DNA from: Synergistaceae bacterium
GTDB lineage: Bacteria; Synergistota; Synergistia; Synergistales; Aminobacteriaceae
Assembly: GCA_022837505.1 (NCBI GenBank)
Contig: JALHFZ010000013.1
Coordinates: 1,944 to 48,806 of the forward strand
Direction: 5' to 3'
Length of the DNA stretch: 46,863 nt
Numbering within the stretch: the stretch's first letter is position 1; each line of letters opens with the position of its first letter. This document shows, piece by piece, positions 6,935 to 15,433 of the stretch. The notes under the pieces were generated by a model. The model was given only the letters and a program-made list of their open reading frames with translations. It was not told the DNA's origin and ran no database searches. The position numbers and the translations under genes are program-made.

Positions 6935-7855
6935 ATGCTGCGTTTTATTTTCCGCCGTTTACTTCTGCTTATTCCTGTTCTAATAGGTGTTTCGATTGTC
7001 GCCTTTCTTATTCTTCACCTCGCCCCCGGCGACCCTGCGCAGATGATGGGGGGCATCGAAGCCAGTGAAGCCGACCTGATCATGCTCAGACAGAAGTTCG
7101 GGCTGGACCGGCCTCTGCCCGTTCAGTATTTTATGTTTCTGAAGGGCATGTTCACCGGCGAGCTTCTGTCTCTACGCTATGAATCTCCCGTCATGGAGGT
7201 CATATGGCCCCGTCTGAAAAATACCCTGGCCCTTGCCTCGGTGAGCATCGTCATTGCGGTTCTCATCGGCGTGACGGCAGGGGTCCTCTCCGCCGTGAAG
7301 CGGAAAACCTGGATGGATTATACTGCCACCGTTTTCGCCCTGCTGGGGATCTCCATGCCCGTCTTCTGGTGGGGGCTCCTTCTCATGCTTCTCTTCTCGG
7401 TCAAACTCATGTGGCTCCCCTCCGGCGGCATGGGAACCCCTCTTCATTACATCCTCCCCTCGATTGTGCTTGGAACGGCCTCTGCGGGAATCATCGCTCG
7501 AATGACCCGGTCGAGCATGCTCGATGTCCTCCGGCAGGACTATATCACGACGGCAACCGCAAAAGGGCTTTCCCGTCGTCTTGTTGTGGGGAGGCATGCC
7601 CTCCGGAACGCCATGATCCCGACGGTGACCGTGGTGGGCCTTCAGTTCGGCCAGCTTCTGGCCGGTGCGGTTCTTACGGAGACGGTCTTTTCCTGGCCGG
7701 GAGTCGGAAGGCTCCTCGTCACATCCATTCTTGCAAGGGATTATCCCGTCGTTCAGACGTCCCTTGTCCTCATCGCCGCTTTTTTTGTTCTGGTCAACCT
7801 CGCTGTGGATGTTCTCTATGCGGTGCTTGACCCGAGGGTCCGCTATCATGGGTAG
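6935..7855 (+). CDS. dppB: Peptide ABC transporter permease, DppB/OppB type
   Basis: Encodes 306 residues with about six membrane segments, the first at residues 8-30 within the typical RRLLLLIPVLIGVS start. The LAPGDPA motif follows the first helix, as in DppB/OppB proteins. The EAA loop that contacts the ATPase is in the region TATAKGLSRRLVVGRHALRN, and the protein ends with the DPRVRY motif. It forms the import channel with the next gene product in the inner membrane. It is the first gene of a five-gene operon with a DppA-type binding protein last. The choice between dipeptide and oligopeptide substrate cannot be made from sequence. Confidence 0.9.
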   Translation: MLRFIFRRLLLLIPVLIGVSIVAFLILHLAPGDPAQMMGGIEASEADLIMLRQKFGLDRPLPVQYFMFLKGMFTGELLSLRYESPVMEVIWPRLKNTLALASVSIVIAVLIGVTAGVLSAVKRKTWMDYTATVFALLGISMPVFWWGLLLMLLFSVKLMWLPSGGMGTPLHYILPSIVLGTASAGIIARMTRSSMLDVLRQDYITTATAKGLSRRLVVGRHALRNAMIPTVTVVGLQFGQLLAGAVLTETVFSWPGVGRLLVTSILARDYPVVQTSLVLIAAFFVLVNLAVDVLYAVLDPRVRYHG

Positions 7856-8699
7856 CCGGGATTCACGGGCCATGCTGGTTCTCAGGCGCATAGGCAGAAA
7901 TCCCGTGGCCCTTCTGGGATTGATCATCATCATCGTATATATCGGAGTGGCCCTTTTTGCTCCGATCCTTGCGCCCCACGACCCCATCGACCAGAACCTC
8001 TCCAAGAGCTTCGCCCCTCTTTCTGCGGAAAATCCTCTGGGGTGCGACGAATTCGGCAGGGATATTCTGTCCCGGATCATCTTCGGAGCCAGGACTTCCC
8101 TCATCATCCAGGTATTTTCCGTCCTCATCGCCCTTGTGACGGGGGTATTTCTCGGGGCTGTGGGGGGATATTTCGGAGGATGGCTCGACGAGGGCATCAT
8201 GCGGGTGATGGACATACTCCTCGCGTTTCCGGGCATTCTCCTTGCCCTTGCCATAGTGGCAGTCCTCGGGCCGGACCTGAAGAACCTCATCATAGCCATC
8301 GGAATATACTCCATACCCCAGTTTGCCCGGATCACCCGGGGTTCCGTCATCACGGTGAAGCAGAGCGAATATGTCACCGCCGCCCGGGCGATAGGGGAGT
8401 CTCATTTTGTCACCATCATGCGCTATGTGCTGCCCAACGCCATCTCTCCTATCATCATCCAGACAACTCTTCGTATGGCCACGGTCCTCCTCACCGCAGC
8501 GGGACTGGGATTTCTCGGCCTTGGCGTTCAGCCTCCCCAGCCTGAGTGGGGAACCATGCTGAGCACCGCCCGGATGTACCTCCGGAGCGCCCCCCTCGTT
8601 GCGGTATTTCCAGGGGTCTCCATCATGATCGTGGTGCTCGGATTTAACTTTTTAGGCGACGGACTTCAGGATGCCCTGAATCCGAGATTGAAGGATTGA
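7848..8699 (+). CDS. dppC: Peptide ABC transporter permease, DppC/OppC type
   Basis: Encodes 283 residues from the ATG at 7848, which overlaps the end of dppB by eight bases. Features of the family are the N-terminal helix after RNPVALLGL, the PHDPIDQNL and LGCDEFGRDILSR segments, and the EAA loop around TAARAIGESHFVTIMRYVLP. The C-terminus ends GDGLQDALNPRLKD, a DppC hallmark. It pairs with the DppB-type protein. Upstream in-frame starts would run deep into dppB and are rejected. Confidence 0.9.
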   Translation: MGSRDSRAMLVLRRIGRNPVALLGLIIIIVYIGVALFAPILAPHDPIDQNLSKSFAPLSAENPLGCDEFGRDILSRIIFGARTSLIIQVFSVLIALVTGVFLGAVGGYFGGWLDEGIMRVMDILLAFPGILLALAIVAVLGPDLKNLIIAIGIYSIPQFARITRGSVITVKQSEYVTAARAIGESHFVTIMRYVLPNAISPIIIQTTLRMATVLLTAAGLGFLGLGVQPPQPEWGTMLSTARMYLRSAPLVAVFPGVSIMIVVLGFNFLGDGLQDALNPRLKD

Positions 8700-8703
8700 T
8701 GTC

Positions 8704-9653
8704 ATGAGTGCCATTCTGTCGGTTAAAAATCTTACGGTTCATTTGAGGATGTCTCCTTCTCCATAGAGGAGGGAGAGATTCTCGGACTTGTGGGAGAGAC
8801 GGGCTGCGGCAAATCCGTCACAGCCCATTCCGTCATGGGGCTTATTCCCGTCCCTCCCGGTAGAATCGTCGGAGGAACCGTGACCTTTGGTAAACACGGA
8901 AATTTGCTGGATCTCAAGGAAGAGGAAATGCAAAAACTTCGGGGCAAGGAAATGTCCATGATATTTCAGGACCCCATGAGCAGCCTGAACCCTGTATTTA
9001 CCGCAGGATTCCAGGTCGAAGAGGCCATTGTGACCCATGACCGGCATATTTCCAAAAAAGATCTTCTTTCCCGGGTTGTGGGGCTTTTTAAGAAAGTGAA
9101 TATCAGCGACCCGGAAAAAAGCGTTCACAGTTACCCTCACATGCTCTCGGGGGGAATGAAACAGCGGGTGATGATCGCCATGGGGCTTTCCTGCGGGCCG
9201 AAGCTGATCATCGCCGACGAACCCACCACAGCGTTGGACGTCTCTATTCAGGCGCAGATACTTACGCTTCTGAAAAAACTTCAGAAGGAGGAGGGAAGCA
9301 GTGTCCTGCTGATCTCCCACGATCTGGGAGTGATCGCCGCCATGGCCAAAAATGTGGCGGTGATGTACGCGGGCAGCATCGTCGAGTACGCCCCCGTTTC
9401 CGATCTCTTTCAACAACCGATGCATCCCTACACGAAAGGCCTTCTCGGAGCAATTCCCCGGCTCGACAGAGATATCGAAAGACTTGCCGTCATACCTGGA
9501 ACGCTGCCCAACCTCTTCGATCTCCCCGAGGGGTGCAAATTCCGGGAGAGATGTTCGGAGGCCCTCGAGATCTGCGCTTCCGTGCGTCCCCGGCTGATTG
9601 AAATTGAACCAGGACACGAGGTGGCATGCCATGCATGTGCTCGAGATAGATAA
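8704..9653 (+). pseudogene. dppD: Peptide ABC transporter ATPase (DppD type), broken by small deletion and frameshift
   Basis: The natural start is the ATG at 8704, which encodes MSAILSVKNLTVH and then runs into a TAG at 8764-8766 in that frame. The rest of the protein continues in another frame from about 8742, reading FEDVSFSIEEGE and on through Walker A (GETGCGKS), the signature LSGGMKQR, Walker B (LIIADEPTTALD) and the cysteine-rich DppD C-terminus to the stop at 9653. Intact family members have about 10-14 more residues between VHF and the EDVSF strand, so the simplest event is a loss of 3n+1 bases there. Translation from the GTG at 8790 would start inside Walker A and lack the first strands, so it is unlikely to work. 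All other catalytic motifs are intact, which points to a very recent lesion or an assembly error. Confidence 0.8.
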
Positions 9654-10602
9654 TCTTGTCAAGCATTTCCCCCGGGGAGGACTCTTCGGCGGGGAAAAGA
9701 ATCCCGTCCGGGCCGTGGACGGCGTCTCCCTTGCCCTTGGCAGGGGGGAGACCCTCGGCATCGTGGGTGAATCGGGAAGCGGAAAGTCCACCGTGGGGCT
9801 CCTTTCCCTGGGGCTTATCCCCAAGACCTCCGGGACTATCCTTTTTATGGGAAAGCCTGTGGATGAATTTGAGGGGAAGGAACTGATCCTTTTCCGCAGA
9901 AAAGCCCAGATCGTTTTTCAGAACCCCTTTGCCTCCCTCAATCCGAGGATGATCATCCGGGATATTATCGGCCGGGTACTCGAAATTCACGATATTGTGC
10001 CGAAGAGCCAGATCGCCGGCAAGGTTGGAGCCCTTCTCCAAGAAGTGGGCCTCCGGGGAGACCAGGCGAGCCGGTACCCCCACGAATTTTCAGGAGGGCA
10101 GCGGCAGCGGATTGCCGTAGCCCGGGCCCTTGCCTCGGGACCGGAGTTCATCATTCTGGATGAACCCACCTCGGCCCTCGACGTCTCCGTTCAGGCCCAG
10201 ATTCTCAATCTTCTCGGGGATCTTCAGCAGGCCCGGGGGCACGCCTATATTTTCATCTCCCACAATCTTGCGGTGATTCGCCATGTCAGCCACCGGGTGG
10301 CGGTCATGTATCTCGGCAAGCTTATGGAGACCGCCCCTAAAGAAGCGATCTTCTCCCGGCCGGTCCACCCCTACACGAGAGCTCTTCTCGCCAGCGTGCC
10401 CAAGCCCTTCGTCACCGATGAGGACATTGAAAGCAAAGTTATAGCAGGCGATATCCCGAGCCCGACGAATCCTCCCTCCGGATGCCGTTTTCATACACGT
10501 TGCTCTTTTTGCATCGGCGTCTGCGAGGAAGCGGAACCTGCCTGGAGGGAGGTGGCCCCGAAACATTTCGTAGCCTGTCACAGAGCGGAAGAATGGATAT
10601 GA
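9631..10602 (+). CDS. dppF: Peptide ABC transporter ATPase, DppF/OppF type
   Basis: Encodes 323 residues from the ATG at 9631, which overlaps dppD by 23 bases and has GAGGTGG upstream. Walker A is GESGSGKST near residue 50, the signature is FSGGQRQRIAVARAL, and Walker B is FIILDEPTSALD. The C-terminal oligopeptide-transporter extension has the cysteine-rich RFHTRCSFCIGVC region. It energises peptide import together with the DppD partner, whose gene is broken here. If that lesion is real, this protein would have to act alone or with a partner encoded elsewhere. Confidence 0.9.
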   Translation: MHVLEIDNLVKHFPRGGLFGGEKNPVRAVDGVSLALGRGETLGIVGESGSGKSTVGLLSLGLIPKTSGTILFMGKPVDEFEGKELILFRRKAQIVFQNPFASLNPRMIIRDIIGRVLEIHDIVPKSQIAGKVGALLQEVGLRGDQASRYPHEFSGGQRQRIAVARALASGPEFIILDEPTSALDVSVQAQILNLLGDLQQARGHAYIFISHNLAVIRHVSHRVAVMYLGKLMETAPKEAIFSRPVHPYTRALLASVPKPFVTDEDIESKVIAGDIPSPTNPPSGCRFHTRCSFCIGVCEEAEPAWREVAPKHFVACHRAEEWI

Positions 10603-10652
10603 ACAGACACTGTACTTTCCGGAAAAAATCTGTAAAAGGAGGAATATTTACC

Positions 10653-12224
10653 ATGAGTAAGAAACTTGCAGCCCTGCTGTTTTTCGCGTTTCTGTTGGTC
10701 TTCTCGGCGGCTCCGCTCCTCGCGGCCGATACCACCCTCACCGTAGGCCAGGGTGCCGAACCGGTCGAGCTGGACCCGCAGAACATCACGGACAACCCCT
10801 CTGAGGAAGTCTGCTTCCAGATCTATGAAGGTCTTGTCGGTTTCGATGTGGTGGACGGGAAACTAGAAATTGCTCCCCGCCTCGCAGACAAATGGGAAGT
10901 CTCCGCCGATGGCAAGACCTGGACCTTCCATCTCAAAAAGGGAGTGACCTTCCACAGCGGCGCGCCCTTCAACGCAGAGGCGGTAAAGAAGAATTTCGAC
11001 AGACTTCTGAGCGGAAAATACAAGAGAAGCACTCTTTTCTCCGTCTTTCTCTCCGAGGTAAAAGTGGTGGATGATCAGACGGTCCAGTTTTTACTCTCCA
11101 TGTCCTTCGGGCCCTTTCTGCACACCATGTCCCATACGGCGGGGATAATTATCGACCCTACGCTGATCGATGCGAACGCTGACGTCAAGAACAATCCCTC
11201 CGGAACCGGCCCCTTCAAGTTCAAGAGCTGGCAGAAGGGGGAGAAAATAACCTTGACAGCTTTCGAAAATTACCGCGAAGGCAAGCCCAAGATGGAGACG
11301 GTCATTTTCATGACCATTCCCGATGACAACTCCCGCACGATGATGCTTGAAACGGGAGAGCTCGATATCGCCGAGCGGATAGCCTCCTTCGAAGTGGATC
11401 GCCTTAAAGAGAATAAGGACATCGCACTCACCATACAGCCGGGAATGAGAGTCATGTATATGGCTATGAACAACCTCGATCCCATTCTCAAGGATGTAAA
11501 GGTCCGCCAGGCCATCAACTATGCCGTTGACAGGGAATCCATATGCAAGAACATTTTGAAGGGCTTTGCCCGCACCATAGATTCCCCCATGGCCTTTGCT
11601 GTGAACGGATACGCCCCCGTGAAGGGCTACACCTACAACCCGGAAAAAGCAAAGGCGCTTCTCGCCGAAGCTGGCTGGAAGCCCGCCGCAAGCGGCAAGG
11701 TTCTTGAAAAGGACGGAAAAAAACTCGAGATCAAACTCTGGTCCCCCAATGGCCGCTACCCCATGGATATGAAAACAAGCGAAGCCGTTCAGGCTTTTCT
11801 CAATGAAGTGGGGATAGATGCAAAACTGTCCACCATGGACTGGGCCGCTTTTCTTGCAGCCACATCCAAAAAGCCGGAAGAGAATAATTCTCAGCTCTTC
11901 CTTATGGGCTGGTCTCCTTCTACCGGTGATTCTGACTGGGTCCTCCGCCCCCTTTTCCATACAAAAGAGTGGGTGCCGGGAGGAGGCAACCGTTCCTTCT
12001 ACTCCAATACAGAGGTTGATGCATTGATCGACCTGGGCATGACGGAAAATGACCCCGATAAACGGAAGGAAGCTTACAAAAAAGCCCAGGAACTCATAGT
12101 GGCGGACGCCGCATGGCTTACCCTCTTTGTTCTTGACAACGTGAACGGGCGGCGGAGCAATGTGAAGGGACTTGTGGAATCTCCCCTAGAGCTTCTTTTC
12201 GTCAAGGGAGTCACAAAGGAGTAG
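10653..12224 (+). CDS. dppA: Peptide-binding protein of ABC transporter (SBP family 5, DppA type)
   Basis: Encodes 523 residues. A signal peptide with a hydrophobic core at residues 6-22 is probably cut after LLAA. The mature start TLTVGQGAEPVELDPQ and the block WTFHLKKGVTFHSGAPFNA are hallmarks of solute-binding family 5. A late segment, VRQAINYAVDRESI, is also conserved. No lipobox cysteine is present, so the protein should be free in the periplasm. AAAGGAGG precedes the ATG at 10653 with good spacing. It is the last gene of the dpp operon, 50 bases after dppF. Confidence 0.92.
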   Translation: MSKKLAALLFFAFLLVFSAAPLLAADTTLTVGQGAEPVELDPQNITDNPSEEVCFQIYEGLVGFDVVDGKLEIAPRLADKWEVSADGKTWTFHLKKGVTFHSGAPFNAEAVKKNFDRLLSGKYKRSTLFSVFLSEVKVVDDQTVQFLLSMSFGPFLHTMSHTAGIIIDPTLIDANADVKNNPSGTGPFKFKSWQKGEKITLTAFENYREGKPKMETVIFMTIPDDNSRTMMLETGELDIAERIASFEVDRLKENKDIALTIQPGMRVMYMAMNNLDPILKDVKVRQAINYAVDRESICKNILKGFARTIDSPMAFAVNGYAPVKGYTYNPEKAKALLAEAGWKPAASGKVLEKDGKKLEIKLWSPNGRYPMDMKTSEAVQAFLNEVGIDAKLSTMDWAAFLAATSKKPEENNSQLFLMGWSPSTGDSDWVLRPLFHTKEWVPGGGNRSFYSNTEVDALIDLGMTENDPDKRKEAYKKAQELIVADAAWLTLFVLDNVNGRRSNVKGLVESPLELLFVKGVTKE

Positions 12225-12262
12225 CTCCGTTTCTACAGATTTTCCATCTGCGGATGACAGGA

Positions 12263-12289
12263 CAGCGGGGCGGCAATGCCGCCCCGCTG
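12263..12289 (+). terminator. GC-rich hairpin after the peptide transporter operon
   Basis: CAGCGGGGCGGC at 12263-12274 pairs perfectly with GCCGCCCCGCTG at 12278-12289. No T tract follows, so it may stabilise the 3' end or need Rho. Confidence 0.55.
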
Positions 12290-12382
12290 CTCATAGAAAG
12301 CGGTAGGTTGAAATAAAAAGCACGTGAAATTCGCCGGTGCTGGCTGAAAGGAACTCTAAAAGATACTTCTTCCAGTGAAGGG

Positions 12383-13873
12383 ATGGATTCAAAGGGAATG
12401 TTGGAGCATTTTTATGAAAAAGCGCCCGAGATGCCTTCAACAGGCGCAGATACGTCGGGCAGCGAGCGTCAGGAGTGCTACATGGTACTTGTTGGAAGAG
12501 AGGCTTCTGCTGATGGTTCCGTCCTGCTGGGCCACAATAATGACCTCGAGGGCAGTGAAGCCTCCATGATCGAGAAAATTCCCGGAAAGAAGCACGGCCC
12601 GGGAGATGTGGTCGCCTTCCCTTCGGGGTTGGAGATACCCCAGGCGAAGGAAACCTGTGAATGGATGGTATTGAGAATTTACAGCGGCTACGGAACGGGG
12701 GATGCCGTGGGCGTCAATGAATACGGCGTTGCCATTGCGGGAGGAGTCGCCCTCGGCGAAGACCGCTCTCAAAAAAGTTCCGAGGCAGATCCGCTGGTGA
12801 AAAGAGGGCTTTCCGGTGCGGTCAGATATCATGCCCTTGAACGGTCGAAAACGGCGAGAGAATGCATCGAACTCTTGGGGAGGCTCTACACCCGGTACGG
12901 CGTCACCTATCCCAGCGGCGTGGCCGTGGCTGACGGAGATGAAATATGGTACATCGAGGCAGGGGGAGGTCATCAGTGGGCTGCCCTTCGAGTTCCCGAC
13001 GACAGGTATCTTGCCGTCGCAAACGCCTACCGGATCGGCGAAATTGACGTCGAGGACGGGGAGAACTGCCTGGCTGCTCCCAACCTTTTGGATTTCGCGA
13101 AAGAGAAGGGGTTGTGGGACGCTGCGAAAGGTCCCTTTAATTTCAGGAAGGCCTTCGGCGGTGGACGAATCAGTAAAAACCCCCGATACGACTCGCGGAG
13201 AGTCTGGAGGGGACTGAGTCTGCTCTCTCCGGGGGCGGAACTGGACCCTGATGCGCTGGATCAGCCATTTTTCATGAAGCCCGATGAAAAAATCACCCTG
13301 GAAAAACTGCTAGAGGTTCTCAGGGATACCTATGCAGGAACACCCTATGACATATATTCTCCGGGTGAAAAGTCAACCCACGAAAGGGCCATCGCGGCAC
13401 CGCAATGCGTTCACTCCGACGTCCTCCAGCTAAGAAGGGGGATGCCGGCAGATATCGGGTCGGTCCTATGGGGCGCCTTGGGCTGTCCTATTACCACCCC
13501 CTATGTTCCCTACTATTTCGGTATTAATGACACTCCTGGGGTGTGCAAAACGGCAGGTCCTTCCTATGACCCGGAATCAGGCTTCTGGATCAACCGTTCG
13601 CTGCAACAGCTGGTTCTTCCTCAGTACACTCGTCTTATCGGAGAGGTGCAACCGTTCTTCGAAAGATTTGAAGCCGAGACGATCGCTTTCCAGCAGACGG
13701 TGGAAAAAGCCGCGCTGGAGTTGTTTAAGACCGGTAATGATCTCGGACGGAGTTTCCTGACCAGCTACAGCAGCGGTTTAAGCCTGACGGCCCTTGAAAA
13801 GACAAAACAACTTATCAGTCTGATAAAAACCAGGCTGGCGGAGAACAGCCGCAGCTGGAACGCCGGAAAATAA
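12383..13873 (+). CDS. C69 family dipeptidase (peptidase U34/PepD type)
   Basis: Encodes 496 residues. Family C69 enzymes are N-terminal nucleophile hydrolases whose catalytic Cys becomes the N-terminus after self-cleavage. Here Cys32 opens the conserved run CYMVLVGREASADGSVLLGH, so residues 1-31 would be a propeptide. The HNNDLEG segment and the AGGGHQWAALRVPDD block also fit. There is no signal peptide, so it is cytoplasmic, in keeping with hydrolysis of dipeptides brought in by the adjacent transporter. The ribosome site before 12383 is weak (GAAGGG touching the ATG); a start at 12398 is possible and would only shorten the propeptide. Confidence 0.85.
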   Translation: MDSKGMLEHFYEKAPEMPSTGADTSGSERQECYMVLVGREASADGSVLLGHNNDLEGSEASMIEKIPGKKHGPGDVVAFPSGLEIPQAKETCEWMVLRIYSGYGTGDAVGVNEYGVAIAGGVALGEDRSQKSSEADPLVKRGLSGAVRYHALERSKTARECIELLGRLYTRYGVTYPSGVAVADGDEIWYIEAGGGHQWAALRVPDDRYLAVANAYRIGEIDVEDGENCLAAPNLLDFAKEKGLWDAAKGPFNFRKAFGGGRISKNPRYDSRRVWRGLSLLSPGAELDPDALDQPFFMKPDEKITLEKLLEVLRDTYAGTPYDIYSPGEKSTHERAIAAPQCVHSDVLQLRRGMPADIGSVLWGALGCPITTPYVPYYFGINDTPGVCKTAGPSYDPESGFWINRSLQQLVLPQYTRLIGEVQPFFERFEAETIAFQQTVEKAALELFKTGNDLGRSFLTSYSSGLSLTALEKTKQLISLIKTRLAENSRSWNAGK

Positions 13874-13916
13874 AAGAACTCATGGAATGATGGATAGAAA
13901 CTGGTATTTTGTGTTG

Positions 13917-13940
13917 CTTTTATCCAAAATAGTTTTTTGG
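13917..13940. promoter_or_regulatory. Leader motif shared with the DUF169 gene, copy 1
   Basis: CTTTTATCCAAAATAGTTTTTTGG is nearly repeated at 15312-15337 ahead of the DUF169 gene. This copy has palindromic ends, CCAAAA and TTTTGG. A second inverted repeat, TTGAATTT at 13959-13966 with AAATTCAA at 13985-13992, lies just before the ribosome site of the PLP-enzyme gene. The whole 134-base gap is AT-rich compared with its surroundings. Confidence 0.4.
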
Positions 13941-14007
13941 GCTCATCTCCCTTTCTCATTGAATTTATGTTTTCTTTTTGAATAAAATTCAACCTGGAGG
14001 TTTTAGA

Positions 14008-15219
14008 ATGAAAGAATTCAGTTACAAGTGCTGCGGCTGTAACAAGAAATTTCCTGGTACTCTTCTCCGATTTCGATGCCCGGTTTGTGGAGAACCTCTT
14101 GAAATTGAATACACAGGTCATGGGAAAATTAATGGAGAAGGCTTTCCTGAAAACATGCTGGAGAGGTACGCAGATTTTTTCCCCTTTTCAAGCGTCAATA
14201 AAAATATTTCCTTGAGAGAGGGATTCACTCCCCTTGTAAAATCTTCCAGACTCAGAGACGAGTTAGGAGTGGGAGAAGTTTACTTGAAAAACGAAAGCAT
14301 TAACCCGACGTGGTCCTTCAAAGACCGTGGAACACTTACAGGAGTGAGCCATGCCCTGGCCACAGGATATAAGGCGATCGGGACCGTCTCCACCGGCAAC
14401 ATGGCCGCTTCCGTGGCGGCCTACGGAGCCAGAGCAGGGCTGAAGACATTTATCCTTGTCAGTCAGACGCTTCCTCCGGAAAAATTGAATCCCATAGCCG
14501 TCTATGGGGCTGAGGTCATCAAAGTTAAAGGTGACTACGGAAAACTGTATTTTGAGAGCCTTAAAATTGGTGAGAAGCTAGGAATTTACTTTATTAACAG
14601 CGATGTCCCCTTTAGAGTTGAAGGATCAAAGACGATAGCTTTTGAGATCTATGAGCAGATGAGGGGGGATATTCCAGATATAGTGGTAGTCCCCACCAGC
14701 AGCGGAGGGAACATCAGAGGAATCGCCAAGGGTTTCAGAGAATTAAAACAGTACGGGCTGATCGAGACTCTTCCGGTTATCATGGCAGTGCAGGCGGAAG
14801 GATGCTCGCCCATTGTCAATGCATGGGAAAGGGGTGTTAAAACCGTCGAAAGGGTTGAAAAACCTGAAACGATAGCCCATGCCATTGAAAACACCTACCC
14901 TCCGAGCGGCAACGAAGTGCTGCGAATGCTCTCATCCGGTAAAGGTCTGGCAGTTAAGGTGACGGATAAGGAGATTTTGGAGGCTCAAAAGAGGCTTGCC
15001 GGCGAAGGACTCTTCGTCCAACCGGCTTCAGCCGCCCCGATAGCGGCGATGGCTAAACTGAAAAGAGAGGGCTATTGGAAGGGACGAGAGAAAGTAGCCT
15101 GTGTTCTGACTGGCGGCGGTCTTAAATATACCGCTGTGTTTGAAAAGCTTGGGCTTTCATCCCGAACATGTGATATTCAAGACCTTGAAAGGTTGATACC
15201 ACAAATTCAGCAGGATTAA
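14008..15219 (+). CDS. Threonine-synthase-like PLP-dependent enzyme
   Basis: Encodes 403 residues. An N-terminal zinc-ribbon-like segment has Cys8/Cys11 and Cys24/Cys27. The PLP-binding lysine is Lys105 in NPTWSFKDRG, the fold-type II motif of threonine synthase. A phosphate-binding glycine loop appears as PTSSGGNIRG and the late AVLTGGGLK-type block as CVLTGGGLKYT. The ATG at 14008 has CTGGAGG seven bases upstream and starts where the family starts. No homoserine-pathway gene is nearby. The neighbours are a dipeptidase and a DUF169 protein, so it may be a catabolic or specialised relative, such as a cysteate-synthase-like enzyme, instead of biosynthetic ThrC. The lower GC of its leader also differs from neighbouring genes. 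Confidence 0.75.
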   Translation: MKEFSYKCCGCNKKFPGTLLRFRCPVCGEPLEIEYTGHGKINGEGFPENMLERYADFFPFSSVNKNISLREGFTPLVKSSRLRDELGVGEVYLKNESINPTWSFKDRGTLTGVSHALATGYKAIGTVSTGNMAASVAAYGARAGLKTFILVSQTLPPEKLNPIAVYGAEVIKVKGDYGKLYFESLKIGEKLGIYFINSDVPFRVEGSKTIAFEIYEQMRGDIPDIVVVPTSSGGNIRGIAKGFRELKQYGLIETLPVIMAVQAEGCSPIVNAWERGVKTVERVEKPETIAHAIENTYPPSGNEVLRMLSSGKGLAVKVTDKEILEAQKRLAGEGLFVQPASAAPIAAMAKLKREGYWKGREKVACVLTGGGLKYTAVFEKLGLSSRTCDIQDLERLIPQIQQD

Positions 15220-15311
15220 CCGAGGGAAACTCTTATACTAAATGATGGTCTCGAAGCATTAGCCGACTAATGTGCATGAATCGACTTCCATGAAAAATTG
15301 GGTTATTTTTA

Positions 15312-15337
15312 CTTTTATCCAAGATGGGTTTTTGTGG
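15312..15337. promoter_or_regulatory. Leader motif shared with the PLP-enzyme gene, copy 2
   Basis: CTTTTATCCAAGATGGGTTTTT, followed by GTGG, matches the copy at 13917-13940 at most positions. It lies about 100 bases before the TTG start of the DUF169 gene, a similar position to the first copy relative to its own gene. Confidence 0.4.
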
Positions 15338-15433
15338 AATTTACCGTAAGAAAAAGAATGCAGCAATAGGATTTGCTGAATTTTTTGACTTGGACAACAC
15401 GTGGGTCACAGCAGAAAAAAAGGGGGTAGTCTG

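Noticed and set aside
7172..8377. Long minus-strand frame (401 codons) opposite the dpp permeases
   Set aside because: It is the antisense of dppB and dppC, with low-complexity composition and no family features.
8704..8766. TAG at 8764 as a recoded codon or programmed frameshift in dppD
   Set aside because: The TAG is in the frame that is lost after the junction, no slippery site is evident, and residues expected by the family are missing at the junction, so a deletion explains it better.
8790..9653. GTG start giving a complete DppD
   Set aside because: It would begin inside the Walker A loop and lack the first strands of the ATPase; the sequence just upstream still encodes protein in the same frame.
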